DNA of 64,000 nt from Calditrichaceae bacterium. GTDB taxonomy: Bacteria > Calditrichota > Calditrichia > RBG-13-44-9 > J075. Made by a program: the position numbers and the translations under genes. The stretch's first letter is position 1; each line of letters opens with the position of its first letter. Of the stretch, positions 30,301-39,111 are shown piece after piece. Under the pieces are notes generated by a model that worked only from the letters and a program-made list of their open reading frames with translations, did no database searches and was not told the DNA's origin. The DNA is taken from positions 1 through 64,000 of the forward strand of contig JABWBP010000003.1 in assembly GCA_013360445.1 (NCBI GenBank), read 5' to 3'.

Positions 30301-33300
30301 CAGGGAATCTCCCGCCGCGGAAACCGGCTTCCCGGAGCTGACTTCCACTCCCTGGGCGGTCGCCCCGGCGTAAATGGTGCTGTCCCCGTTGGGCAGGAAA
30401 ATGTTGGCCGGAACGTCAATGCGGTAATTCACCTGGGTCTGCTGGCCGGGGTTGAGGATTACCGGGAGGGTGCCGGTCTGCAAACCGACCGGGAAATTGG
30501 GCGCATTGTGCAACACCAGGTTGACGGTGTTGAGCTGCGCGGCGCCGGCCCCGTTATTCTGCACCGTGATGCTCGCCGGCACCCCGTTCTGGCCCAGGAA
30601 GGCCGAATCCGGGGAAATCGCCAGCGCCGTAATCGCCAGGTTGCCGCGCGGGCGGATGATCAGGGTTCCCGCTAAGGATGTATCCGCAAACGCGGTAGAA
30701 TCGGTCAAATCTAACCCCGCGGCGGCAATGCGCACGTTCACCGGGCCGGGGCTGGCGCTGTCGGAGACGTTCAAAGTGAATTGCACCGGCACGGATTCAC
30801 CGCCCGGCACTACCGGCAGCACCGTGGGGTTGACCAGGGCGCCGGTAACCGTATCCCCGCCCACGCTGAAGAGCGCCTGCAGGCCGGTCACCCGCGCGGA
30901 AGAGGTGCTGTCATCCCCGTTAGTCGCCAACACGCTGGCCAGGATGCCGCCCTGCCCCTGGCTGGCGGTATCCGGCGCCAGGGTAACGGCGCTGAAGCTG
31001 AAATTGGCCGGTTTCAAAATATTCAGGGTTCCGGGAACTACCGCCCCGGTATCTGAAATCATTATCCCGAAGAGGAGGTCGGTGGCCTGGTAACTCGCGT
31101 CAATAGTAACCGCTCCGGCCGGCATGGTATCCGCAACGGCCAGGCCGAACTGGAAATTGGCGGTATTCCCGGGGGCGATTTGCACCGGCAAGGGCGTTAT
31201 GAGCGCAGCGCCAATTCCCGGGCGGGAGGGAATCAAAGCGACGGTATCGACCCGCACGGCAATATTGGACAAGTTTTTGATCCGCGCCGCCGCCTGCAAG
31301 CCGATCTGGCCCTGGTTGGCGTTGCCGGGCGTTACCTGCACGGATTGGATTTGCACCTGCGCCGCGGTTACCCCCTCGGTAATCTGCAAAGTATCGAGGT
31401 TCTCAATAGCGACGTCGGTGTAACGCTTTGCGGAGAAGGTGTCGCTGTGGCTGACGCTCAAATCCAGGAAATCGCTGCCGATGGCGGAATTGGGGCTGAC
31501 GTCGATAGTATAAATGAATTCCCGGGTCGAATCGCCCGCCAAAACCACCGGCAGGAGCGCCGGAGAGGTTAAAGTGATGGTGTGCGGATTATTGAACAGC
31601 ACCGCGACGTCGCCGTTGTCAATCCTTGCGGGAGACTGGCCGTCGTTGCGCACCGTAAAGCGGAACTCCACCCCCGGCTGGCCGGGGCTGACAGTATCGG
31701 GGTTCAGGAAATGGGCCTGGAGAGAGAGCCGGGCGCGGCTGAGCACTACAAAAGTATCGGAATCCGCCGGGGCGCGGTTGAAAATCTTCCCGGTGTTAAC
31801 GTCGGTGTAGCTGTAACGCACCTTCACCTCTTCCACCCCCGGCGGGTAGTTGGGGCCGAGGGAGAAGATAAATTCCACCGGCGGGGTGGTATCGCCCGCG
31901 GCCAGGGTAAAGGTCGAACTGCTGTTCGGGGGAATATTATTGAGCACTGAGGTCGAAAGGGTCATTCCCTGGGGCAGCGCAAACCGCGCCGGGGCGTTCA
32001 GGGCGCCGCTGTTGGTAAGGCGCACCAGGGCGCGCAGGGAATCCTGGTTCTGCGCCGCGGTATCCGCCAACGCAATGATGCCGGCGACCACCACCTCGGG
32101 CGGGTTCTGCACCAAAACGGAATCCGTTGCCGTTAGCGTCGTATCAAAGGTAATCCCGTTCTCCACGCCGAACAGGCGCATATTCACCGGGTAAGGGGCG
32201 GCCTGGGCGGGGGAAACAATCGAATCAGAGCGGAATTCCACCTCCACCGGGTTGATGACCCCGCCCGCGGGAACGGAGTAGCTCTGGCGCAGGTACACCG
32301 TGTCGGCTCCAAAGGCCAGGTAGGAGAAATTAGGATCCAGCAATACCGCAAAATTGCCGTTGTTGATCAGGCCGGCGGTGAAAACAACCGGCTCCGCGGT
32401 GGTAAGGGTATCCGGCGTTAGCGACTGCACGGACAGATTGGCGCTGCTCCCCACGGAGAATACGAAATTGGTATCCGAGCTGGCGTTCACCGGATTGCCG
32501 GAGAAGGTGGTTCCCTGGAAATTCCCCGACACCGTGTAAGAGCCAGCGGCGGTTCCGGGAATGGTGGCCACGAATTCGAAATCATGGGTATTGATATTGG
32601 GCGGCAGCACCGTGGGATTCCCCGGCGAAGGTACGATATTGGACTGCGGGATGGCGGTTCCCCCGGCAAAGTTCAAAAATACGCTGTCCACGTTCACGGT
32701 TACCGGGCCGAATTTATTGACCCGCATGGTGAGGGTGAGGGTATCTCCTAAGGTGACCTGGGTTTTGGAGCCTAATACCCGGGCGACCGAGAGGGTGAAG
32801 ATCGACAGTGAATTGTTGGGAAGCACGATATTGCCGCCTAACAGGGCGTTTTCGCCGCTGCCGCGCAGGAACACCTCCGGGGCGTAGCTGACGCTGGCGA
32901 AATTGGTATCAACGATGGCGGGGATGAAATTTATTGTGGTGATCCCGGGCTGCAAGGTTAGCGGATTGTCTAACAAAGCGGAGAAAAGGGCGCTGCCGCT
33001 GCTGAAGGAGAAGCGGGTCGCCCCGGGGTTCAATTCCACCGGGTTGGGGGAAAGGTTTTCCAAATCTAAACTGAATGCTGCCGAAGCGCCCGGCGACACC
33101 GCCACGGGGTTCAAATTCCCGGCGTAGCGGATGTGGAAAATATGCAGGTCCAGGGTATCCACCCCGGCGATGAAGGCGCGGAAGAAAGTGGAATCATTGC
33201 CCGTGTCCGTAGTAACCACGTTGATCGCCCGGCCCTGGGCGTCGGTAGTTACCTGGGTGAATTCGAACTGGGTGTTGTTGAATCCCGGCAGGGCTGCGAA

Positions 33301-36300
33301 ATCGACCACGGTATTGGGCGCCGGGTTTCCGAAGGCGTCGCGGGCGCGCAGGATTACGGTAATATTCTCTCCCCGCACGGCGGCGATGGAATCCCGGGGA
33401 ATCTGGCGCATGGAGATCAACTCCAGCAAGGTTGCCCCGGCGGGCAGGGCGGCGGCGTAGGCGGTATCACTGGCCAGCGCCGGAAACGCCAGGGTCGCTA
33501 CCATTTTCTGAATCCCCGCCGGCGCTCCTAAGGTCCAGGCCGTGGCGGCCTGCCCGGAAGCGTTGGTCAGCCGGGAGGGCGGGTTTGCCGCGCCGTTCTG
33601 CGGCTGGGGAATGAAATCGAGGGTAGAATCCGCAATCGGGTTATCATAAATATCTACCAATTGGAAACGCAGCGAATCGCCGAGAACCACCCCGGCGACG
33701 CCGGTCTGGTTGTTCCCCGCGACCAACAGGATGCGGTCCGGCGCCCGGTGCTCCGCAAAAGTGGTAAAATCCACCAAATTGGGATTGGTGGAAGCGGAAA
33801 ATGCGCGAACCACGTAAGTCCCCGCCTTCGTTCCCAGGTGAATTTGCGTTTGCACCCGTCCCTGGGCGTTGGTGGAGCCGTTGTTAACGGTCAAAAATTC
33901 GTTCGCTGCGCCGGAGGGTTTCTGCACGATGGCAAAGCTGATCGGGAAATTGGGTACCGGGTTGCCAAACGCATCCGTGACCACCACGCTGAGGTTCTGG
34001 GTTAACAGGCTGTCCACCAGACCGGTGGTATCGGCCGGCTGCTCCCGGGTGAGCACCAGCGCCGCGCCGGGAATGACCGTGGCGGTAAAGAAAACCGTAT
34101 CCGGGTTGGTAGGCTGGCCGAGAATGGTGGCCGCCAGAGTATCCGGGGTGGCGGTATTGTGCACGGTCCAGCCGGTGCTGGCAACGCCGGAGGCGTCGGT
34201 TACATCCGTGGGATTGCTCACGCTGCCCCCGCTGAGGGGTACGAAAGTAACCGTGACGCCCTCCACCGGGTTTAAAAATTGATCCAGCACCTGCACTTCG
34301 ATGGGCAGGGGCAGCAGGGAGTTTACCGGCGCGGTTTGCCCGTCCCCGGCAAATTTGATCAACGAATCCGGCGCCGCCGCCCGGATGGTCACCGGGTCGC
34401 TGACGCCGTTTTTGAGCGGATTGGCCTGGCTGCGCGCGGTGAGCCGGAAAACGCCGATCTTATCGCTGCTGGCGGTGAAGCCGGCTACCCCGGCGCTGAG
34501 GGTGGCGCTCAGGGGAGAGATGGAGACGTCCGGATTATCGCTAAAAAATTCCGCCACGGTGCTGTTATCGTTGCTCACCAGGTTGTCGTTGACATCGAAG
34601 CCCCGCACGGTTATGGAGATGTCGCTGCCGGCGGTGGTATCGAAAGTGGCGGGAGTGACCGTGAAATAGCTGAGCGGCCCCGGTACCGTGGTGACATCGA
34701 ACTGCACGAACACCCCGGGACTGCCGACCAGGGTGGCATTCGCCTCGTTCAAGCCGGCAGCCGGGCCGGTGGTAAACAGCGCCTGGGCGATACCCTGGCC
34801 ATCGGATACCACCGTCTGGCTGTTCAAGCCTGCGAAATTTCCGCCCCCGCTGACCACGTCGAAGCGGACCGATGCCCCGCTGACCGGGTTGGACTGGCTG
34901 TCGGTCACCCGCGCCCGCAGCAGCCGGTTGGAGCCCGCGGCAATGCCGGTAGTGTCGCCGCTGACTTTACTCACCATCGAAGGAAGGCCGGGATTGACGG
35001 TGATGATCCCGGTCTGGGCGGTCAGGGTGCTGTTATTAAAATTAGTCGCCCGGGCGGTAAAAGTCCCCGCTTTCGTTTCAACCACTACAAAATTAAAAAA
35101 GCTGTTATTGTTGAAGTATCCTTTCGGCGGATATACCGCGGTGGTGCTCCCGAATACCTCAATCGTGGCGCTGTCGTTATTTGCTACCGGGGCGCCGAAT
35201 TGATTTAGCGCCGTCACGGTAAATTGGATGGAACCGCCCGCGGTAATCGTGGCGGTTTGCGGCGTTATGGTATAATTCGTGATCGGGCCGGCGGTCAAGG
35301 TAATCGCGGGGCTGTTTTGCGCCGCGGTAGAGAATCTCAGCCGGGGATAGAGACGGGATTCAAAAGTATATGGTCCCAGGGTCTGGTTGGGCACGCTGAT
35401 GCGGAAACTGACCGCAATGTTGCTCTTGACCGTATAGGGCGGCAGTTGGATATACAAACTATCGTTGCCGGAATTATAGAACCAGGTGGCGATAGTAGGC
35501 AGGGCGGTGTATTCCGCAGCCGACGGCGGGGTGGCGCGCTGGATGAAGAAAAAGTTCGTCCCATCCACCGCGATGGAATCGACCACCGTAACCGGGCTGG
35601 AGAGCGGGTTGTGAATTCGCAGCACGTCCGCCTTGCCCATTTGCTGCAAAATGGTTGCCGCGGTGGTAATAGTATTGAGGTTGAAGCGGAATTTCTGCCC
35701 GTTGGTCCCCACGGCTACCTGAGCCGGTTGCAAATTCGCTATCGCGCTGATATTGGCGGAAGGGAAAAAGAGGATCGCCCGCCCGTTGGCCAGGCTGGGA
35801 TTATTAAAGGAATAAGTGTTGAAATCCAGCCCGAATTTGACCCCCACGGTGGCGCTGCCGCCCAATTCTCCATTGCTGCCGGTTCCCAGGCTCAAGTATT
35901 GCAGTTTGATGAGGTTGGTAGTTTCGTACAGAATCACCTGGAAGGTGAGGGGAGAACTGCCCGCTTTCAGGGAGACGTTTTTATATTCGATGACCAATGC
36001 CCGGTAAGGGGCGACGCCGATCACTTTTTGGTACACCCGGGCGGTGCTTTCGCTCAGGATCAAATCATCCCAGAATACCGCAATCATGGAGTCCGGGGCG
36101 TTGCCGCCGGATAAATTATCATTCGTAAAATAGGGATCGCTGGCCCCGTAATTCCGGAACGTCAAATATCCGTTGCTGCTGGCGTAAACGGTATTGAAGG
36201 GCTGGTCATAATAATTGAATGAAAACCCCGAGGGGAAATTCACCGTGTAGAAAACGTCGTCATCGGAGGTAGTCCCAATAACGGTTCCGTCGGATATTTC

Positions 36301-36432
36301 CACCCAATGAAATTCGACATCCGGGTCGCTTGCCCTTCCCATGCCGGCGGGAGAAATCTGGGCAAATAAAACGCCCGGCGTTATGATCAGGATTGCGAAA
36401 AATGCAGACAGCAGTCTCCCAACCAATTTCAT
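24310..36432 (-). CDS. giant 4040-residue repeat surface protein with sorting domain
   Basis: A signal peptide (1-25) leads into an N-terminal beta domain (about 30-230), then invasin/Big_1-like Ig domains (about 380-1010, e.g. RVTDSQSNPVSGASVRFDV). A very long array of ~130-170-residue beta-sandwich repeats follows (CARDB-like), many ending in a W-x-x-x strand. The protein closes with a PNPF-type sorting/FlgD-like domain (about 3950-4040; NYPNPF, LEWDGRNSQGE). It has no catalytic domain. Likely a secreted or surface-attached filament or adhesin. Two short non-Ig insertions break the repeats at equivalent loops (about residues 2858-2920 and 3404-3475). The next gene downstream encodes a PorV-like barrel. 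Confidence 0.93.
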   Translation of the reverse strand: MKLVGRLLSAFFAILIITPGVLFAQISPAGMGRASDPDVEFHWVEISDGTVIGTTSDDDVFYTVNFPSGFSFNYYDQPFNTVYASSNGYLTFRNYGASDPYFTNDNLSGGNAPDSMIAVFWDDLILSESTARVYQKVIGVAPYRALVIEYKNVSLKAGSSPLTFQVILYETTNLIKLQYLSLGTGSNGELGGSATVGVKFGLDFNTYSFNNPSLANGRAILFFPSANISAIANLQPAQVAVGTNGQKFRFNLNTITTAATILQQMGKADVLRIHNPLSSPVTVVDSIAVDGTNFFFIQRATPPSAAEYTALPTIATWFYNSGNDSLYIQLPPYTVKSNIAVSFRISVPNQTLGPYTFESRLYPRLRFSTAAQNSPAITLTAGPITNYTITPQTATITAGGSIQFTVTALNQFGAPVANNDSATIEVFGSTTAVYPPKGYFNNNSFFNFVVVETKAGTFTARATNFNNSTLTAQTGIITVNPGLPSMVSKVSGDTTGIAAGSNRLLRARVTDSQSNPVSGASVRFDVVSGGGNFAGLNSQTVVSDGQGIAQALFTTGPAAGLNEANATLVGSPGVFVQFDVTTVPGPLSYFTVTPATFDTTAGSDISITVRGFDVNDNLVSNDNSTVAEFFSDNPDVSISPLSATLSAGVAGFTASSDKIGVFRLTARSQANPLKNGVSDPVTIRAAAPDSLIKFAGDGQTAPVNSLLPLPIEVQVLDQFLNPVEGVTVTFVPLSGGSVSNPTDVTDASGVASTGWTVHNTATPDTLAATILGQPTNPDTVFFTATVIPGAALVLTREQPADTTGLVDSLLTQNLSVVVTDAFGNPVPNFPISFAIVQKPSGAANEFLTVNNGSTNAQGRVQTQIHLGTKAGTYVVRAFSASTNPNLVDFTTFAEHRAPDRILLVAGNNQTGVAGVVLGDSLRFQLVDIYDNPIADSTLDFIPQPQNGAANPPSRLTNASGQAATAWTLGAPAGIQKMVATLAFPALASDTAYAAALPAGATLLELISMRQIPRDSIAAVRGENITVILRARDAFGNPAPNTVVDFAALPGFNNTQFEFTQVTTDAQGRAINVVTTDTGNDSTFFRAFIAGVDTLDLHIFHIRYAGNLNPVAVSPGASAAFSLDLENLSPNPVELNPGATRFSFSSGSALFSALLDNPLTLQPGITTINFIPAIVDTNFASVSYAPEVFLRGSGENALLGGNIVLPNNSLSIFTLSVARVLGSKTQVTLGDTLTLTMRVNKFGPVTVNVDSVFLNFAGGTAIPQSNIVPSPGNPTVLPPNINTHDFEFVATIPGTAAGSYTVSGNFQGTTFSGNPVNASSDTNFVFSVGSSANLSVQSLTPDTLTTAEPVVFTAGLINNGNFAVLLDPNFSYLAFGADTVYLRQSYSVPAGGVINPVEVEFRSDSIVSPAQAAPYPVNMRLFGVENGITFDTTLTATDSVLVQNPPEVVVAGIIALADTAAQNQDSLRALVRLTNSGALNAPARFALPQGMTLSTSVLNNIPPNSSSTFTLAAGDTTPPVEFIFSLGPNYPPGVEEVKVRYSYTDVNTGKIFNRAPADSDTFVVLSRARLSLQAHFLNPDTVSPGQPGVEFRFTVRNDGQSPARIDNGDVAVLFNNPHTITLTSPALLPVVLAGDSTREFIYTIDVSPNSAIGSDFLDLSVSHSDTFSAKRYTDVAIENLDTLQITEGVTAAQVQIQSVQVTPGNANQGQIGLQAAARIKNLSNIAVRVDTVALIPSRPGIGAALITPLPVQIAPGNTANFQFGLAVADTMPAGAVTIDASYQATDLLFGIMISDTGAVVPGTLNILKPANFSFSAVTLAPDTASQGQGGILASVLATNGDDSTSSARVTGLQALFSVGGDTVTGALVNPTVLPVVPGGESVPVQFTLNVSDSASPGPVNVRIAAAGLDLTDSTAFADTSLAGTLIIRPRGNLAITALAISPDSAFLGQNGVPASITVQNNGAGAAQLNTVNLVLHNAPNFPVGLQTGTLPVILNPGQQTQVNYRIDVPANIFLPNGDSTIYAGATAQGVEVSSGKPVSAAGDSLDSFVISAQPDIRFDALISSPAFDIGDTADFKIQVTNLGGVALQLNAATFLRVEKANDPNNFSSQAIVPDSSDMNILPGETSVLAFEDLVMTEAGDFRLILGVQGNFYQPPHQLAFSQDINTQAFINVGGDVSIILVRVTPFETVAGDTGVIVDALVKNNTAPVSIDPGVLEFVYTDVPQTLPIVPTRLDTLTQVGTTPAADTLRWKFTVPPSARAGEVAVTVRLTFGNGSLGPISRTGFFNISSGAKIEYVVGSLMPDSVVNGQLAAFRASFINTGSANFFVRADSSYLQFSDPQHIYRAPVNGSFVIRGTPFQQVPDTSEIAFQADSISADFLAGLYDVAFHVFGDLPNQDTLTALDSTFAGQLTVLPEAIVVVDSVSVVPDAVIAGQENVQIRYFLRNSGQSAANLNAAIDVFRDSLGNDISALWSLQTQSQNFPFILPPSGAAVLTRNFIISGVHPPGLVRAHLRVNYNDVRKPGVILLAADSTVYDSVRVIIPSELFVDSLALVNVPNAANGTVNFNQPYALKLVLQNSGEDSVTNVTIRLFNDANQTVVFTQTISDTVLAPGASFRRDFPFTAGGASQTLRYRMVILEAFSVTSNTPVAIGEPLDNREDVTVQAPTQLALAAQLPGGEVYSQEQEFTVSFDIVRSGQSPFGNGSVRIQLPADYTLVSPNAQLPIGPAILSGSWQVQASADTTAGPADTIRVFYSAIPPDLNTAAPVILTSDSLALLVRVVESGKVEVADISIIAPPGGIDSTVSTGQNFRLSATIIFSGNVRAGNRTARVILPPGFSTDPDSIEQTLQGDLVTAEWPVSVAENILQMLGKTGGGRRHPDKNVSILDTNRDFALPAQGAVNENSGQQKKQGERLRIGGGEGILGETFDLQVRASGIDGGDSTRQFSDTATQQVTVVERAEMVMRAAVVDPPGATLGTVSTYQPFDVQIWVEKQGEAAVLPDDSNYIAIKVPQGFRIEGLAAGDSLLNYGIKTGFAEADTIRIFAPETVPAQQPLILARLDSTARDENTNQPAHVRQALASFNLSVETRASLRIDNLSAGLDTLTQNQDFTLEGLISNTGKADIQPNNNVTVKLAFDTTAFRLLNPADTVKTVQLVNKQALISWQMRTKPGASGSGNPYLLTASIDSTLSWDENGFPGMGVHLEKGSDTDTLTIVEVGIFAISAAYLNAPGTDSLTVSTLQQVRVTVEPQISGNFINRVATLYLPDIFTLDSLVAPISAAGAPVQWNIQVPDSLTNIWEELKVKIRGTSQVSNTVTLEDSAFLYLYVQKRATLAVDGRVAGGAVNNTVSQGQFFVYEAVVANVGQAGVAAAPKGQLTLSVGQKLVIDPDSLVKEFDLNTPVRWTIQAAENGQAAALLRRIHGAKQEKARLIVAVQQTGAAEGEGSAGNPARGAAVFRGIEKPAELRRVEDELSGLYRELNALVDTSLVKVTITARPPDINSGLPAAVEVGSDSTAIFIAEKPEITIIRNAAPAVWSTEQVGILEVEVDAPENVIERSGTLRLPEGFSFLNPADSLKEFGQNAVVNWAIRANQNIPQPTLPGVLTVIVSGRDANTPPPNAAVVRDTVELPVSVQRKALLNLASQTVSVRVLKGEQFVLQAAVNNAGEADVQGTGRVRLNIGEVGFQFAGGETEEKDFVIDNQTNTASFQWTLLAPNFDVNTVFTLGFTTQLPSDVNTQAPASTGVNTLVFDINMVSSQITIKPLDDVVEVDNSYIQGEREIGVLGAAFINPNTVETIFINNFDIAVLDGETGTPVADMHNLISRVEVVSYDFYRQQLGKPGSPPDRLGEVVITEQTANPVKINFSPVDTLAAEESDSLVIRIDMANQPISRNFRIQLKQVDASGGFVGRVNVVDSLGAPLAAIQLQSPRVTLLSSDPQQIFHNYPNPFGMETRLPGAPPGVTRFNFLMENSGNAELHIFTLTGRLVWSSAVNGLPAGLHTSALEWDGRNSQGERVVNGVYVAVLKVNYGSGGGATFQTKVVYIK
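27766..27806. repeat. imperfect palindrome inside the giant gene
   Basis: Nested arms ATCCCGAT/ATCGGGAT (27766-27773, 27799-27806) and GTATCC/GGATAC (27776-27781, 27787-27792) form a strong hairpin. It lies in a segment whose translation does not fit the surrounding Ig-like repeats, which suggests a palindromic element inserted in frame. Confidence 0.7.
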
Positions 36433-36444
36433 AGAGCTACCCCA

Positions 36445-36942
36445 CTAATTAAGTTCGATGGTTACGTCTTTGATTTTTTGCAGGCGGGCTTCCGGGCCAG
36501 GCGGGCGCTCGCCGGCCTGGAACACGGTAACCTGCGACGGCGCAGCTTCGGATTGCGGCAGCGTTACTACCACGGCCAGGGTTGACTGCGGTTGTAATTG
36601 CTGCCGCACCCCGGACAGGTCAATGCTCAGCCAGCCGGAGGCTTCGTCGTCGAACCAGTGCACCGTTCCGGGAATTTCTACCGCCGCGTCGCTGCGCCGG
36701 GACCATAACTGGCTGCCGTCGATGCTGATGCGCACCAGCGCCAGGTTCGCTTTGCCGGAGTCGCCTAACACCAGGAAATTTACCGGGGCGGCCAATTCAT
36801 TCCCCGCTACTTCGATGGTAATCTCCCGGGAAGCGCCGGCCGCGCCGGGGGAGGAACCATCCTGCGCCGCAGCCGCCGGGGAAAACACCAGCATCAGCCA
36901 GATCCCCAGGGTTGTGGACAGCGCTCCCGCTGAAATTTTCAT
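36445..36942 (-). CDS. small exported protein of unknown function
   Basis: 165 residues from the ATG at 36942, which gives a good signal peptide (ending ...SPAAAAQ). A more upstream in-frame start at 37080 would place 46 unlikely residues before it; 36963 is a second alternative. The mature part reads as one beta-sandwich domain (REITIEVAGNELAAPVNFLVLGD...LALVRISIDGSQLW), ending about 12 bp before the giant gene. I recognise no family. The tight spacing makes it the likely first gene of the surface-protein operon. Confidence 0.65.
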   Translation of the reverse strand: MKISAGALSTTLGIWLMLVFSPAAAAQDGSSPGAAGASREITIEVAGNELAAPVNFLVLGDSGKANLALVRISIDGSQLWSRRSDAAVEIPGTVHWFDDEASGWLSIDLSGVRQQLQPQSTLAVVVTLPQSEAAPSQVTVFQAGERPPGPEARLQKIKDVTIELN

Positions 36943-37238
36943 TTCAGGCTTTTTGTGAAACATGTTCAAGGTCCTGTGAATAATGTTGAAGGCAGATTGG
37001 GCTGGAGAAAGAGGAGATAACCACCGGCTCCGCGACGGGTTTATAAGGGCATTTTGACGGATGTAGGTATATGAATTCATGCTGAATTACCCCCAGTAAT
37101 ACTCTCGACGGCTACCCGGCGATCATTAGAATATTTGTAAAAGACCATCACATACATTCAATAATATACCAAAAACAACCCCTGACTTGAGAAAATATTC
37201 CTGCCCGGCAGGGCAGGTGGTGATAAGTGTCACAGGAG

Positions 37239-37314
37239 AAAATGTAAAATGAAAAATGAAAAGTGAAAAATGAAAGGTTCGTATGCAATTTACACTTTAC
37301 ATTTTTCACTTTGC
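37239..37314. repeat. heptamer repeat AAAATGA and complementary arm
   Basis: Five exact 7-bp units of AAAATGA type (37239-37273) are followed, after a 13-bp gap, by four units of the complementary type (AATTTAC, ACTTTAC, 37287-37314) that end at the TPR gene's stop codon. Same family as 7164-7219. Confidence 0.88.
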
Positions 37315-37315
37315 A

Positions 37316-38464
37316 TTAAATAATGGCTTTGATGAGAGAAAGGAATTCCCGCCCGTCGTTTTCCACTAAGCGAAGATTCTTGGCAGCTTTATCGAAATGG
37401 GGATTGATGCGGGTGGCGTCGCGGAAGTTATCCAGTCCTCGCAAAAAATAGTGCCGACATTGCATCAAGTGAACCAGCGCCAGGTATTGCCACAAATCCG
37501 GGTAGGAGGGATTTTTTTGCAGCGCGGCGGACAATTTCTCCTCGAATCCTTTTAGAACCTCCGCATTCATCTCTTCATCCCCGAAAAACAGCCGCAGGTA
37601 AAATTTATAGCCGATGATTTCCGGCGGAATGTGGCGGATGAAGTGCTGCTCCCGGTATTTGTGCATCAACGCCAGGGATTTGCGCAAATCCATCTTTCCC
37701 AGCGCCTTGTTGATCAGGTAACTCTGGTTGCGATCCTCCACGTTGCCGTAGTGGTCGATTTTTTTCAGAAGAATCTTCAAAAAATCGGTGCTTTTTTTGA
37801 GCTCTTCCTGCTTTTCTTCTAATTTTAAGACCAGGATTCGCTGCAAGATCGCTTCGGAGAGGTTGAAATAGGCTTCGATATAGGCAGGATTGTGTTTCAG
37901 CGACTCTTTAAAATAATGCAGGGCCTGGCGGAAATTCCGTTTTTCCAGCATGATCAAGCCCAGCAGATTATAAGCGTCCGGGTAGCGAAGGTGCTGGTTG
38001 GTAAAGGCGGAAAGGATATCCAGGGCCTGGTTGTAGCGCTTTTGCAAATAATAGCAGCGCCCCAGATATACATAACTGCTGTGGCGGTTGGGCTCCAGAT
38101 CCAGCACTCGCTTGAAGTGCTTTTCCGCTTTGTCGAAAATATGGGTGAAGAGAAACACCTGCCCGATCTTTTCATGGGCGGAGGAGGTTTCCTGAGCAAA
38201 AACACGTTCGGAGATTTCGAAGAGGTTGTCGATTTCTTCGATAATGGACTGATGAAATTGGTCCACTACCTGGCGGAGGCGGTTTTCCGGGCCTTTATCC
38301 TGTTCCGAATTCCTGCGCTCGTAATGAGAATGCTCCACGAAGAGCAGGCGGCCCTTTTCAAATACTTCCGTGCGTATGATTCCCTCATCCACTAAGGTAG
38401 AGGTTTGGATATGGAACTCCCGGGAAGCAACGGAAATGTTTTCATTTAATCCGATATCGCCCAT
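37316..38464 (-). CDS. TPR-repeat protein
   Basis: About 382 residues from the ATG at 38464 (an in-frame ATG at 38491 is the alternative). There is no signal peptide. After an N-terminal region of about 90 residues it carries TPR units, recognisable around GQVFLFTHIFDKAEKHFKRVLDLEPN, SSYVYLGRCYYLQKRYNQALDIL and AYNLLGLIMLEKRNFRQALHYFKESLKHNP, then a helical C-terminal half with another TPR-like unit at the end. The role is presumably protein-protein scaffolding; partner unknown. The stop codon abuts the heptamer array. Confidence 0.75.
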   Translation of the reverse strand: MGDIGLNENISVASREFHIQTSTLVDEGIIRTEVFEKGRLLFVEHSHYERRNSEQDKGPENRLRQVVDQFHQSIIEEIDNLFEISERVFAQETSSAHEKIGQVFLFTHIFDKAEKHFKRVLDLEPNRHSSYVYLGRCYYLQKRYNQALDILSAFTNQHLRYPDAYNLLGLIMLEKRNFRQALHYFKESLKHNPAYIEAYFNLSEAILQRILVLKLEEKQEELKKSTDFLKILLKKIDHYGNVEDRNQSYLINKALGKMDLRKSLALMHKYREQHFIRHIPPEIIGYKFYLRLFFGDEEMNAEVLKGFEEKLSAALQKNPSYPDLWQYLALVHLMQCRHYFLRGLDNFRDATRINPHFDKAAKNLRLVENDGREFLSLIKAII

Positions 38465-38660
38465 AATCCTCGAATACCAGGCCTCAAGCACTTTTTACGA
38501 TAAACCCCGGCCACTCCCTCCCCGCTTTGTACCGCGTGGTTTACGATCTATATTTCCCACTTCATACTTTGCAATCCTTACCTTCCATTATCGAATCGCA
38601 GAATGCAAACCTTGATGGTTATTTAAAACCGGTGGGAAAATAGCGCTCTTTCGCAATAAA

Positions 38661-38705
38661 AAAAATGCGCTCCGCCACTTACTCGAAAATATTGCCGTAC
38701 GGAGC
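38661..38705 (-). terminator. probable terminator after the DUF948-like gene
   Basis: On the minus strand GGCTCCG just after the stop codon pairs with CGGAGC at 38674-38669 and is followed by a run of T (38661-38668). The loop is long (about 25 bases), so the structure is weaker than the one at 8077. Confidence 0.55.
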
Positions 38706-38706
38706 C

Positions 38707-39111
38707 TTAGTGCTTGCGCTTTGCACGTTTATGGGAGAGAAAAACGACCAGGAAGGTTTGCACGGCTCTGCTGGCCGCCGATATGAAGTCCACGGTACGC
38801 AATAGCGGCGATTCGATTTCTCTCTTCACCCGCCTTTGGAAACCGACGATATCGCCCATCGCTCCCCGCACCTGGTCGAGCGCCTCGCCTAAGGATTCGG
38901 CCTGGTAGCGCCCGGTTTGCAAAATTGCGGAGAGATTGGCGGATATCTCGCGTACGTTTACCAGTATGTCCGGCAAATCCCGGTCTAACTTTTCCGAAAG
39001 ATCCTCCATCTTTTTTATGGTTCGCCGCACCTGGAGAATTGCGGGAATCAGAAAAGCGACCAGAATCAGCAACGCAATGCTGGCTATCAGGGTGCTGATT
39101 TCCCAGATCAT
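38707..39111 (-). CDS. DUF948-like single-pass membrane protein
   Basis: 134 residues. One N-terminal membrane helix (about 8-27) is followed by an amphipathic helical region (TIKKMEDLSEKLDRDLPDILVNVREISANLSAIL) of the DUF948 type and a basic C-terminal tail (HKRAKRKH). Such proteins are often found next to YtxH genes in general-stress operons; a YtxH gene directly precedes it here with no spacer. Function unknown. Confidence 0.7.
   Translation of the reverse strand: MIWEISTLIASIALLILVAFLIPAILQVRRTIKKMEDLSEKLDRDLPDILVNVREISANLSAILQTGRYQAESLGEALDQVRGAMGDIVGFQRRVKREIESPLLRTVDFISAASRAVQTFLVVFLSHKRAKRKH

Noticed and set aside
34279-36114. Long plus-strand open frames (about 300 codons each) opposite the giant gene
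   Set aside because: They are antisense to a GC-biased Ig-repeat coding region, have Arg/Gly-rich composition with no known domain, and the minus-strand protein is clearly real.
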